Below, piece after piece: positions 54,473 through 63,980 of a DNA stretch of 64,000 nucleotides. Below the pieces are notes generated by a model. That model saw only the letters and a list, made by a program, of their open reading frames with translations. It was not told where the DNA came from and searched no databases. Every line of letters starts with the position of its first letter. Position 1 is the stretch's first letter. Source of the DNA: Pectinophora gossypiella (lineage: Eukaryota > Arthropoda > Insecta > Lepidoptera > Gelechiidae); NCBI RefSeq assembly GCF_024362695.1, contig NC_065415.1, positions 13,681,438-13,745,437 of the forward strand, read 5' to 3'. Made by a program: the position numbers and the translations under genes.

Positions 54473-54957
54473 CGCAAGATAAATTAAGTACCTCCCGACC
54501 CGACTAATCTAGCCATAGCGACAGCCAATCAGCTCGCGACACCAAACACTCTAGGACCCCGATACCGACCCCGCCGGCGTAGTCGACGACTTCCCTCAAT
54601 CAGCGCTTATCGCTATCGACCCGCTAGGGTCGATTAATTCTTTCAAATATTTTTCCTCTCAGACGACGCCCTGAGCCGAGGTTCGCGCCCAACTGGGCAC
54701 CCTCAGGCCTGTTGTCTTAAACGTTATACCGGGTGAGAGCCTTCAGCGCTCCCCGTTTGCCCGGCCAAGTAGTTAATGCCATCTGCGGCAAATCTACGAT
54801 AAGTCACGTCAAAAAAAAACTGAGCACCAGCACCTCACCGAGCTTTTCGTTATACCAACTTGATAAGTGGCGAGCCTTATCGCCGTTTATACTAGTCAAG
54901 CCAACTGTCTTATTGAAAACAACACTTAAGATGAATTAATAACTCACTGGGCCCGCG
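54458..54957 (-). repeat. Repeat G, split by LINE-E
   Basis: ATACATCCATCGCAAGATAA (54466) and CACCTCACCGAGCTTTTCGT to CTTAAGATGAATTAATAACT (54828-54957) are one reverse-oriented repeat G. The junctions carry a diverged duplication (AAATTAAGTACC / AAACTGAGCACC). Confidence 0.7.
54490..54825 (+). mobile_element. LINE-E insertion
   Basis: GACCCGACTAATCTAGCCAT through GATCCCGATACCGACCCCGC-like segment to AAGTCACGTCAAAAAAAAA. Nearly colinear with 755-1098, the longest match of the family in the window. Confidence 0.85.
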
Positions 54958-55063
54958 TGATGGTTTAAGGCCCGTTCTCCCTATCCATCCATAGGGAAGG
55001 CCCGTACCCCAGCAGTGGGGATGTTAATGGGCTGATCATCAGCCGATGATGATGATGATGGTA
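54950..55063 (+). mobile_element. SINE-C 3' third
   Basis: TGGGCCCGCGTGATGGTTTA, CCCTATCCATCCATAGGGAA, CCCCAGCAGTGGGGATGTTA and GAT repeats. Confidence 0.85.
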
Positions 55064-55256
55064 AAAGTCCGGTACCGAAGTCAGTCTAAACTAACATAAG
55101 AATATAGGTATTTTTTTTATCGGTCAGTGCTCTAAGATAAACAAGCATTTGCCCTAACAGTAGACTAACACGTCTGTATATCTATTATTGTTTGTTCTCT
55201 GATTAAACAAAATAAATGTCAAAAAACGGAGATAACTTGTTACTTTTCACAGGTAG

Positions 55257-55340
55257 CTTTTGGTGGGTGGGGGATGAACGGCGGTTGTTTGGGTGGGTAG
55301 GGGTGAGCGGTGGTTGTTTTGATGGTGTGTTTTTTTTGTG
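55257..55340 (+). repeat. G/T-rich low-complexity tract
   Basis: GGTGGGTGGGGGATG and GTTTGGGTGGGTAGGGGTG supply five runs of three or more G on the plus strand. The same bases give Pro/Thr-rich nonsense frames on the minus strand. Confidence 0.6.
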
Positions 55341-55344
55341 TTAA

Positions 55345-55607
55345 GATACATTAATTTATATTTATACCATAGCTGGACACAAGTAAGGCACACACTTCTT
55401 TTATTACTTTTCAAGTCATGCTTAAAATTACTTACGCAACTACATACTATAAGGCAGTGGAATTCTCTGCCGTCTTCTGTATTTTCGAATGCATATAACC
55501 CGGGTGCTTTCAAAGCCAGAGTGAACAGGCGCCTTCTGGGCGAGATCTTACGTCTCCTCAATGCCTTTGGGCAAGTCTGGTGCCAAGAGCAAACCCATCA
55601 AAAGTAA
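55345..55607 (+). pseudogene. Jockey/CR1-like reverse-transcriptase C-terminus
   Basis: The frame ending at TAA 55605-55607 reads …HTIRQWNSLPSSVFSNAYNP, GAFKARVNRRLLGEILRLL…. RxWNxLP...FKxRVNRxLL is the conserved C-terminal tail of Jockey/CR1-type LINE proteins. No catalytic YADD region is present; this is a 5'-truncated copy ending in an A-run (55606-55618). 55608-55837 beyond is unclassified. Confidence 0.75.
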
Positions 55608-55837
55608 AAAAAAAAACAAATATCACGTGTTAACGATTAACGTTAACTATGCAACGCTTTCAATTTTGTATTTACGTATTAGCGATTATCGAAGTTAATT
55701 ATTTGATAAACTGTGTGTAGCTATGAATATGTCTGTTGCAGGTAGCAGTGATTTACCGTTATCAGGTATAGTTATATTTATCATTTATAATCCGGTCTAT
55801 TACCCTACCCCCCGCTAGTGTAACCAGTGATGTCCTT

Positions 55838-56272
55838 CCAGGGAATGTTCCCACTTTGGGAATGTTTCCCGCAGTAAAAAGGCGAAAAATTTATGAAAAA
55901 GTGTTACTTATTCTATCGTGTTGGTTGTGAGGTGGATTACCAACCCCATCAACCCTGGTGTCAGGATTATTACTGAGACGCCATAGGCCTGACTGACTCA
56001 TGCAACGACTACGTACTCCAGTAAGTAAGTAGTAACCGGGACCAACGGCTTAACGTGCCTTCCGAAGCACGGATCATCTTACTTTTTGGACAATCAGGTG
56101 ATCACCATGTAATGTCCTAACCAAACTAGGGATCAAAGTGATTTTTGTGATTTGTCCCTACCGGGAATCGAACCCGGGACCACAGGATCGGGAGCACATC
56201 GCTCAACCACTGGACCACAGAGTCTGTCAAAAGTGGTTTATTTAACCTATCCTTTAGGCAGATAGTATCAGA
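55838..56272. repeat. GGGAATGTT repeat, split by SINE-A
   Basis: AGGGAATGTTCCCACTTTGG and CGCAGTAAAAAGGCG (55838-55903) continue after the SINE as GGTTTATTTAACCTATCCTT TAGGCAG (56229-56272), the same order as 38090-38190. Confidence 0.65.
55904..56228 (-). mobile_element. SINE-A, full length with 7-bp target duplication
   Basis: Minus strand has head with A box (TGGTCCAGTGGTTGAGCG) and B box (GGTTCGATTCCC), core and terminus. AAAAGTG flanks it at 55897-55903 and 56229-56235. Confidence 0.85.
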
Positions 56273-56452
56273 ATACATGAAAGAAAACCTATTCCCAGTA
56301 GTTTTATCGAGTACCAGTTGAACTATTGGGAAGGAAATTCCCAATAGACTTACTGATAAGACCACTGGGACTCTTGTACCCAGTAGACATCCCAGTAAGT
56401 GACCCAAGATAAAACATTTGCTTGACTGATGACACTTGTCACATATTTTTAA

Positions 56453-56525
56453 TTAATCGTCGTGGAGATCCTTGGGGGAGGCCTATGCCCAGCAGTGGGC
56501 GTCATACGGCTGATGATGATGAAAT
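56453..56525 (+). mobile_element. RTE-1 3' terminus
   Basis: CGTGGAGATCCTTGGGGGAG, GCCTATGCCCAGCAGTGGGC, GTCATACGGCTGATGATGAT. Same as 13245-13316. 56526-57025 is unclassified. Confidence 0.8.
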
Positions 56526-57025
56526 AATATACAAACTTCTATCGTACTTCTCTTTCATTTCCTAACAATTTTGAAAAACAAAAGCCAGTGTCCTTATTAA
56601 TGAATTTACAGCAGAACAACGTACAACAGATTTTTTTAAATATATTTTTTTAGAGTGTGTGGTAGACTTTGCCGCTCTAGGATTAGCTTACACAGCCATG
56701 AAACAAAGTGCATTTCTTCGAGGCAATGACGTCATAAATCGTCGGAAAAAGACGTATAAGGCCGATGATGATGACAACAGGAACAGTTCAATGTTCCTGT
56801 TGGAAAAGTTCCCGGGAACAGCACATCCCTGAGTGTAACACAGTGAACCCTCATGTAAATAAACAATGTCATAATATACAAACGTACAGGAAATCTTGCT
56901 CACCCCTTACACTGACTGATGGGCCGTCAGTCGTCAACCTTAGGAAATAAACTTATCTGTCTTATGCAAATACACGAATGTTATGTCCCTTAAATTACGC
57001 CATATTAGGAGATAATGAAGTAGAG

Positions 57026-57302
57026 CCGTGGTACCCCAGTTGGTAGAACGCTTAGCTCTTACTTTGAGATCGAGTATGAATCCAACACAAGCCTAAACCA
57101 ATGATTGTCGAATTTGTTTTCAAATTCATCTTTGGATCATAAAATGATTATCACGTCAGCGGTGAAGGAAAACATCGTGAGGTAACCCACATTTCCGATA
57201 GATGCATTTTTCGGAGGTATGTGACCTAACCTGTATTCGGCTGGTTTTCCCTTCGCGGGTTGGAAGGTCAGACAGGCAGTCGTTCCTAAAAAACCGGACC
57301 GT
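57026..57302 (+). mobile_element. SINE-D, near full length
   Basis: CCCCAGTTGGTAGAACGCTT head, AATCCAACACAAGCCTAAAC, CAGCGGTGAAGGAAAACATC, CCCTTCGCGGGTTGGAAGGT, AAAAAACCGGACC; lacks the last 50 bp. 57303-57759 is unclassified. Confidence 0.8.
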
Positions 57303-57761
57303 ATATGTATGTTTATGAACATCAGAAAGTATTAAAATTGGTCTACGCATTTTCGAGTTTTGCGAGACAAACGCACAACAATCGATTTTTATACACAGAG
57401 GACTTAGTTTTTTTTTTTATTGCAGCCGTAAGACAATCGGACCACAATGTAAGCGAAATGAGCCGTGTGATGTCTGCCTTTCCGATGCTAATTCGGACTG
57501 TCCCTTTGAACGCTACGGTGTTCATAACTTTTAACTTTTCCGGATTTTCTTGTTAAATACGACCTCTTAAGAGGCTTTGGATGATGAAAGTGTCGCTTCT
57601 CTCGAGTATTTTGGAGAGGTTTTCTTTGCTAAATTGAGTCGCGAATACGACTTGTATTAATTAAAGTAAAATGAAAAATGTTTCAATTGCGTAGTTTACG
57701 GACTTTTCCAAATTGGAAGGTTTTGAATAAATAATTCGTTTGATATTACCAAAACATATTG

Positions 57762-58005
57762 TCATCTTCTCCCTAGCGTTATCCCGTTTCCCTGTGGTCC
57801 GCTTACCTAACCTAAAGATTTCACAGTTCCGGTTTTTTACCTTTCCTGGGCGCCTTCAGCGCTCCCCATTTGTCCGGCCAAGTAGTTAATGCCATCAATC
57901 TACAAGTCACGTAAAAAAAAACAGATTTTTTACCTTCCAAGCCATGATGTGTAAACCAATCCAATACTGGTTAGGTCTCATACCTCTGAAACGCATTTAT
58001 CACCA
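57762..58005 (-). mobile_element. SINE-D 3' half, split by LINE-E
   Basis: TCATCTTCTCCCTAGCGTTA, GTCCGCTTACCTAACCTAAA to 57843, then after the insertion ACCTTCCAAGCCATGATGTG, GGTTAGGTCTCATACCTCTG. Confidence 0.75.
57844..57925 (+). mobile_element. LINE-E, 82-bp copy with 11-bp target duplication
   Basis: GCCTTCAGCGCTCCCCATTT, GGCCAAGTAGTTAATGCC, CAAGTCACGTAAAAAAAAAC. TTTTTTACCTT flanks it at 57833-57843 and 57926-57936. Confidence 0.85.
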
Positions 58006-58444
58006 AACAATGTATGAATGAAAATGAAATCAAAGAACAACGTATGAAAAAAAATGAAATCTTAATAAAGAAGTTAATAAAATTCTTACTCACCTCTCGG
58101 CTGATGCTCAGAAGGCTGCACCTATCACAATAAAATCTATGTCTATCCGTCTAGTAGACTATATATGGGAATTAATAGGCATATTATACCAATAATAAAT
58201 CAACAAATCGGTTCTTTAAATACTCGAATACCCAGACACAATACTGGAATACTTAACTTGACAATAGCGTGGATATAACGATAGGTAGTATGCACCTAGA
58301 CTTATGAGTATTGTCCTTTATATAAACGCAGGATTTTATAAACATACAAATGATGCGCATGGAATTTGATATGTCAATAGTTTTGTTAAGGGAATTTGAA
58401 TTCCTAGAGAGTTTATTTACTTATTTAGACAGAAAAAAAAAGAA

Positions 58445-58560
58445 CAATATGAAGGGAAGATAGAAGGAAAGAGAGGGAGGGGAAGACCAAGAAGATAGCT
58501 GTGGATAGACAAGAATGGAGAATACACCGACAAATGCGTGGCTCTTAAGTTAATGATGAC
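58445..58560 (+). pseudogene. LINE-F C-terminus fragment
   Basis: YEGKIEGKRGRGRPRR, then a deletion of the MEQIK block, then codons for WRI-HRQ and a stop in a shifted frame. 58006-58444 is unclassified. Confidence 0.65.
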
Positions 58561-58604
58561 GATGAATAAAAATATGATTTCACCCAAAAATATAAACTAA
58601 TTTT

Positions 58605-58925
58605 TATCCTTCTTCTATCGTGTGGGTTGTGAGGTGGATTACCAACCTCATCAACCCTGGTTTCAAGGTTACTATTGATCCGTCAAAAGCCCCTGACATG
58701 ACTCGTATAACGACTACGTACTTACATCAGTAAGTAACAACCAGGACCAACGGATAACGTGCGTTCCAAAACACAGATCATCTTATTTTCGGACAATCAG
58801 GTGATCAGCCTTTTATATCCTTTTATATTATTATATTATTATTTTATATTATTATTATTATATATATAATACCTTTTATATTATTATTTATACATTTTAT
58901 TATTACGAAAAACATTATTAATATG
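58605..58925 (-). mobile_element. SINE-A 3' two-thirds followed by a TTA low-complexity tract
   Basis: CTATCGTGTGGGTTGTGAGG through CGGACAATCAGGTGATCAGC (58814), then TTATATTATTATTATAT-type repeats to 58925. Confidence 0.8.
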
Positions 58926-59169
58926 ACGTAGTTAAACTCCGAAAGAGTTTCTCGTGACACCATATCCACAAAATGTATTAACGTTGTATTGAACTGTGAC
59001 GACAAAGGGACCGATATAGACCGCCTGGTTTTATAATGACTCTACCAAGAATGTAGAACAAAGGCAGCAATCTACACCGAACTACACCTCCACTAGCTAT
59101 CACATATATTAGATAGTACAAAGTAAAAGACTTATAGCGTCTTTGCATAATAAACATCTTTTACAAAAA

Positions 59170-59512
59170 CATTAACCTCCTATATACGTCCCACTTCTAA
59201 GCACATGCCTTCCCTCAATTCATTGCTGATGACGTATCTGAACGACGTTTGACGTTATTTCTTTTTATTTTGGTGCAATAAAGTGTATTTGTATTGTATT
59301 GTATTGAATCTGCATTTTTTCTAGGAACTGATTTACACCTTTTACAATTGACAGTAAGACACAAATCACGATTTAACCGCAGTGGGTATGGAGAATACTT
59401 TACCACGCTGCTCAGTGGAGTAGCCCACATGGGTTGGTGGACGTGTTTTAACGGCATATAGCCGGGACCAACGGCTTAGCGTGCCCTCCGAAGATCGGAA
59501 TCATCTTACATT
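59170..59512 (-). mobile_element. SINE-B split by a LINE tail
   Basis: 59170-59222 is the SINE-B tail in reverse (CTCCTATATACGTCCCACTT). 59223-59310 is a plus-strand LINE end (TGGTGCAATAAAGTGTATTT then GTATT repeats). SINE-B continues at 59375-59512 (CCGCAGTGGGTATGGAG ... ACGGCTTAGCGTGCCCTCCG). Confidence 0.7.
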
Positions 59513-59514
59513 TA

Positions 59515-60018
59515 CCATATTTTTTTTACCTTTTACCTTTATATCTTATCGAACTGATGACACTACAAAACGTCTTTGAATTTGATTCCAATAAATCCTA
59601 AACCGCTTTAAAATAAACAATCTTTCAAAATGCAGCTTTGTAACGAGTCGTCCTTTCAAAAGGCCCCTTCGCGAGCCAAACAAAATATTTACCTTTTCAT
59701 AGAAATAAAGTCGTAGGCAGACGTCAACAGGCGAGCAATCCGGCGTATGAGCCGGCAAGGTCCTGGGGGAAATCTGCAGTTGACTGTACAGGTACACTCG
59801 CCGCCGATTATCTAGAGGATTTTCCAGTTTAAACTGGTTTCAACTAGATTTTGGATTTTAAGGAAATGGCAGCGGAAATGTGGCGTGTGGATCCTGTTAT
59901 TATTGAGTGGAATCTGAAATGGAATTTTGAAAATTATGAACGTAAATACATTTCAACTAAAATGGAAAGAAAAGTGGTAGGAAATAGTTAATAAAGTATT
60001 TTGTAGGGTTTTTCGAAT
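59515..60018. other. Gene-free stretch
   Basis: No feature recognised; the minus-strand 83-codon frame (59546-59797) has no domain. Confidence 0.35.
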
Positions 60019-60172
60019 GCCGTTACAGTGAACGCAAAAATATCCTAGATTTTTTTGTCCTTTTGCAAAAATCCTGTTATAACTTATGTATGTCGTCAAT
60101 TTGCGTAAATTCTAACTCGATATTTGCAACAAAAAAAAACAAATATTCTAGGATACTTTTGCGTTAACGGTA
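60019..60172. mobile_element. MITE-8 fold-back element
   Basis: GCCGTTACAGTGAACGCAAA AATATCCTAGA is inverted as TCTAGGATACTTTTGCGTTA ACGGT. Arms of about 35 bp around a 90-bp centre. Confidence 0.7.
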
Positions 60173-60249
60173 TGAGATTAATCACTGGTATTTGAAGATC
60201 TTTGTATTTGGACAGTATTATTACGTCTATACATTTTAAGTACCCTTGC

Positions 60250-60572
60250 CTAGGGATACGGGTGAAGACCTCAATGGTTGCAGAGACGGAGATGGGAGCC
60301 ATCGGTACGGCAATGCAGGACGGAAGAGGTGAGTCACAGAGATTGTAAACTGGAGCCTGACAGAGGGCAGCAGTAACTGGCAGTACTATTCAGAGGCGGA
60401 GGACAGGAGTCCTAGTACGGCTTTGAAATAGACTACTCTGGGCGCCATCACACTCGCGTCAGAGTACTGTAGGGTAGAAGGCAAGAGAGACACCACTGCC
60501 CTATTTTTACCTAAAAAGTAGCATGGAGAATGTTACACCGACAAGAGCGCGGCTCTTAAATTAGTGATGTGA
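60250..60572 (+). repeat. LINE 3'-region repeat, most complete copy
   Basis: GATACGGGTGAAGACCTCAA, CTGACAGAGGGCAGCAGTAA, GGACAGGAGTCCTAGTACGG, GGCAAGAGAGACACCACTGC and the end TGGAGAATGTTACACCGACA, GAGCGCGGCTCTTAAATTAG. The last codons approximate WRMLHRQERGS-stop with one substitution. Confidence 0.75.
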
Positions 60573-60840
60573 TATACTTAGGTACAAAAGTAACGCAACT
60601 TACCCGACTTTTTATAAAAGTACGGATCGCTAGAAAAAGACCCACTAATTTTTAAACAAGAAAGTAGTTACAATAGGGATGTTGATTGTTAGGCTACATT
60701 AGCTTCAAACGACCTAGAAACTACCAAGTAATTGTAGATACTTAAGTAACTACGTAGGTTTTTTATTGTTCCAGACAATACGTAGACATATTCAATTAAG
60801 GAACCGTACCGTTAGTAATAACCTCTCATATGCCGAGATG

Positions 60841-60871
60841 CCAGACACAATAGATTTTACATTGTGTCTGG
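60841..60871. other. Perfect 11-bp stem hairpin
   Basis: CCAGACACAAT, loop of 9, ATTGTGTCTGG. Isolated; not followed by a T-run that would suggest a terminator. Confidence 0.7.
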
Positions 60872-60954
60872 TCGAGATCCGCGTTCCGGCGTTCGAGTTA
60901 ATAAGGCAGTAATTAAACAAATCAGTAATCGTATAAGGCAGTCAAATTAGTACG

Positions 60955-61287
60955 GCAGTAATCGTGGTCTAGTGGTTAGAGCGTTAGGCTCACGATCTGG
61001 AGGTCCGGGTTCGATTCCCGATGGGGACATTGTCGAAATCACTTTGTGAGACTGTCCTTTGTTTGGTAAGGACTTTTCAGGCTTTAATCACCTGATTGTC
61101 CGAAAAAGTAAGATGATTCCGTGCTTCGGAAGGCACGTTAAGCCGTTGGTCCCGGCTATTAGCCGTAAAAACACCTCCACCAACCCACAGTGGAGCAGCG
61201 TGGTGGAGTATGCTCCATACCCCCCCGGTTGATTGAGGGGAGGCCTGTGCCCAGCATTGGGACGTATACAGGCAGTTTATGTATGTT
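60955..61287 (+). mobile_element. SINE-B, full length
   Basis: A box (GTGGTCTAGTGGTTAGAGCG), B box (GGTTCGATTCCC), GAGACTGTCCTTTGTTTGG, core, GGAGTATGCTCCATACCCC, tail CCCAGCATTGGGACGTATAC AGGCAGTTTATG. 60901-60954 upstream has loosely repeated GGCAGTAAT motifs. Confidence 0.9.
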
Positions 61288-61436
61288 ATGTAATTAAACA
61301 AAAACTTTGTAAAAAAGATTATTATAAGGTTAGTGATTATTTAGAAGATATGAATACATGGAATTTATTGTCTGGGAACTGATATTAGGCTATCCAAATT
61401 ACTAAATTGTATAATAATATGTTTTTTATAAAGTTC

Positions 61437-61569
61437 AGTACGATCTACTCTGAACCGGCATGCGTGTATGAAACGATTGATGAACGTGGAGGAAGCAGGA
61501 GAAGCGTGTCAGGATCGACGCAAATGGAATTCCATAGTATCTGCTTACCCCGGTGGGAAAAGGGCATGA
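61437..61569 (+). pseudogene. LINE-I reverse-transcriptase C-terminus, best-preserved copy
   Basis: From 61468: MKRLMNVEEAGEACQDRRKW, NSIVSAYPGGKRA, stop at 61567-61569. Uninterrupted for 33 codons but with no upstream coding sequence. Confidence 0.75.
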
Positions 61570-61606
61570 GTTTGGGTAGTATATATGTTTTATAAAGAAA
61601 GTCTAG

Positions 61607-61765
61607 GGCCCTGTGCCGTGGTTTTTTGCAGCTCCTTTTCCCCGGCTGTACAGGTTGTGAGAAGCAGTAGTTTTAGGCGGATGTGACGTTCGTTATGTGA
61701 AAAATTACGATTCGAAGTGTATGTTATACCTATAGAATAAAGAAATTTTTGAATTTGAATGAACA
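61607..61765 (+). mobile_element. LINE 3' untranslated end
   Basis: CCCTGTGCCGTGGTTTTTTG, GGCTGTACAGGTTGTGAGAA, ATAGAATAAAGAAATTTTTG and GAATTTGAAT tail. Reverse copy at 39384-39541. 61766-62082 is unclassified. Confidence 0.7.
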
Positions 61766-62082
61766 TTATTTGAATAAGTTTTTTCTTTTTCCTCCTTTAA
61801 AGAACCTTTGAGTGTTCATTCGAGAAGAATCCCATCAATGTTTCACCTAAAATTCCCCTCCCCTATTTCCCCCTTTCTTTTGTCTCCCGGTAATAATGAA
61901 CGTAATAACTCAAGTCTTTGGTTGAAAACTTGGCACCCTGTTTCCCGATTAATTAATTAGCTTTCAACAGTAATTACTATAAAATGTAGACAAGGTAAGT
62001 AATGAAAATTGAGAAATTGACTTGTTTTAGAAACTTTAATTTTGAAGAAAATCACGTCAAAATTACTTTCACAATAGAGTCG

Positions 62083-62155
62083 TAGTAGTGCAGTTGGAAG
62101 AACGTTAGTCTCTCATTGTGATGCCACAGCTTCGACCCCAGAACGGACCTTAAAA
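62083..62155 (+). mobile_element. SINE-D head
   Basis: GTAGTGCAGTTGGAAGAACG and a decayed B box (CAGCTTCGACCCCAG); ends in an A-run. Confidence 0.6.
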
Positions 62156-62369
62156 AAAACAAATTTTCGTTGTTTTCTTATTTCTAAATTTTAATCTTGC
62201 TGGTTTATTTCCTAAAAATACATTTCTGATTGATGAAAATTTGATTTCCAAACAGATTTTACCATAACTGTAAGTACTAAAAAAAATTCGCTCGATGTAA
62301 AGGGAAAATAAAGCGAACGAGTTAAGGAATCCACTTCCGCATCATAAGAATGCTGATGTCAACTTTATA

Positions 62370-62548
62370 TGTAAGAACTAGATTAAGAAATTGTATGTTG
62401 TTGCAATAACCTAGTTTAAGATTTTAGATGTAAGCAATTTATTATTGCATTAGGTCAGTATATAAACATAAATAACTAGCTCTAAGATGTTCTTTACACT
62501 ACGTTCTCTTAAATAAACGTATCGTGTCTCCCGGAGTCTGTGTCTCAA
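62370..62548 (+). mobile_element. Possible solo LTR
   Basis: Starts TGTAAGAACTAG, carries GTATATAAAC (TATA-like, about 62459) and AATAAA (about 62513) followed by GTGTCTCCCGG, and ends CTCAA. TTATA flanks it at 62365-62369 and 62549-62553. The order TATA box then polyadenylation signal fits an LTR, but the terminal CA is imperfect and the duplication is low-complexity. Confidence 0.35.
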
Positions 62549-62582
62549 TTATATACACCCTAATTAACGGGCTGTAGAGACA

Positions 62583-62660
62583 CGCGACGCGCGACGTCGA
62601 GGCACTCGCCGTGGCAAGAATCGCCATTCAAGTCGCTGTCAACGCCATTATTCAAATACT
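62583..62660 (+). repeat. Array-less relative of the 15-bp minisatellite flank
   Basis: CACTCGCCGTGGCAAGAATC then GTCGCTGTCAACGCCATTAT parallels 31145-31206. Here only one degenerate unit pair exists. Confidence 0.65.
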
Positions 62661-62674
62661 ATGACTTAGTACAT

Positions 62675-62875
62675 TATGTACTAAAACGACACGAAAAGTA
62701 CGAGCTGCTGCAACCCATAATGATGGGCAAAGTCGCAGGAAAAATAAAAGTGTGTCGGAAGAAGTCCTGGTTGCATGACATCAGGGAGTGGATCGGGATC
62801 ACGAGTGCGTACGAACTGTTCCGCCTCGCAGGAGATAAGGATAAATTTTCGGAGCTGATGGCCAACCTCCACTAG
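62675..62875 (+). pseudogene. Non-LTR reverse-transcriptase C-terminus, further lineage
   Basis: Reads RHEKYELLQPIMMGKVAGKI, KVCRKKSWLHDIREWIGITS, AYELFRLAGDKDKFSELMAN, LH-stop (62873-62875). The RHxxYxLLxxIMxGKxxGK...WLxxIRxWxG pattern is a common LINE endonuclease/reverse-transcriptase tail. In frame over about 65 codons and the longest such remnant here. The minus-strand frames over it are shadows. Confidence 0.8.
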
Positions 62876-63185
62876 TTGGAGAGGCACCTGAAGAAGAAGA
62901 AGTACATGATGTACCTAATACTAACTATAGAAAAAGACTTAGGTCGTCTAAACTAAGCCAGTGAATTTCGAAATTGTTTTCGAATTCATAATTGAGTCAT
63001 AAATTTAAATTTAATTATGAGAGATTAGATGAAGTATGTAATTAACTCCACCTTGCCTTCATCCTGGGTTACAGACAAACTATATCGTCTCGAGAAAATA
63101 CGTAAAATAAATACCAAAGATTTAAACTAACAGACAACTGGAATAGATATGACTTTATCTATTAAAATAATTTTGCTATTTCCTT
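62876..63185. other. Gene-free stretch
   Basis: An AAGAAGAAGAAG run follows the LINE stop codon. A SINE-D-like scrap, AAATTGTTTTCGAATTCATA, lies near 62970. Nothing else. Confidence 0.4.
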
Positions 63186-63262
63186 GGGGACTAAAAAGGC
63201 CACATTGGAGCAATTCATCTAAAAAAGCAATATTGCTATTTGACATTTGTTGATATTGCAAA
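63186..63262. mobile_element. MITE-2 half copy
   Basis: AAAAAGGCCACATTGGAGCA, GCAATATTGCTATTTGACAT; no right arm. Confidence 0.65.
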
Positions 63263-63530
63263 CTATTTTGAATTGCTACATATTTTTACCTATTTGCGAA
63301 TTGTTATTTATATGGCGTTTTGAACTCTCTGTACAGTGAACAGAAGCCTTATTATATTTTTAATTTAATAAATGTCATATTCTTATCTGCGGAAAGGGAA
63401 AGGGACGGATAATCGACGGTCTTTTAATTTATGGAACACACGTAAATTTTAGACAAAAATTTACAAGTTGTAGACTACAACCTCGTCAAAATTTTAACGT
63501 TGGCGTATAACACAGATTTAAGTTGATTGC

Positions 63531-63687
63531 TGGGGGGTTAAAAGGACCACATCGAAACAATTCTTCTAAAAAGCAATATTGCAATTTGACATTTGCGCAT
63601 GTAAAATTAAGTGCGCAATGTCAGCAAAATGTCAAATAAATATTGCATTCTTAGATGAATTGCATCGATATATATTTTTAAGCCCGC
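63531..63687. mobile_element. MITE-2 fold-back copy
   Basis: GGGGGGTTAAAAGGACCACA TCG is inverted with several mismatches as CGATATATATTTTTAAGCC. Centre GACATTTGCGCATG / GTGCGCAATGTC. Confidence 0.75.
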
Positions 63688-63907
63688 TGTTCTAAGCCTA
63701 TCCTATCTAGAATATACACATTTCAATAGATTTAGGTCTGCGTAAAAGGATTCAAGTCTTCAATTAGCGTTACCTGGCAACGGATACACGAGATAAGTCA
63801 GTTCCGGGGATCAGTCACTCAACTAATTGAAGTTTCACAAAGACGTAATGATTGCTAATAATGGTAACTTACCTTATGTCTTTGCGGATCTGTTGCATGT
63901 AGGCGTC

Positions 63908-63980
63908 ACATCATCATCATCATCAGCCGTACGACGCCCACTGCTGGGCATGGGCCTCCCCCAAGGATCTCCACGACGTT
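63908..63980 (-). mobile_element. RTE-1 3' terminus
   Basis: CAT repeats, CAGCCGTACGACGCCCACTG, CTGGGCATGGGCCTCCCCCA, AGGATCTCCACGACG. Reverse of 13245-13316; 5'-truncated. Confidence 0.8.

Noticed and set aside
20513..61040. tRNA genes suggested by A- and B-box motifs
   Set aside because: All are SINE heads: they continue into SINE bodies and lack a closed acceptor stem.
34956..61301. Recurrent 'protein family' with INCLYTSHCWAQASPQSTGG-like peptides
   Set aside because: These frames (34898, 36165, 38244, 61077 and others) are translations of SINE-B copies.
62674..62887. Minus-strand frames of 63 and 68 codons
   Set aside because: Antisense shadows of the LINE reverse-transcriptase remnant on the plus strand.
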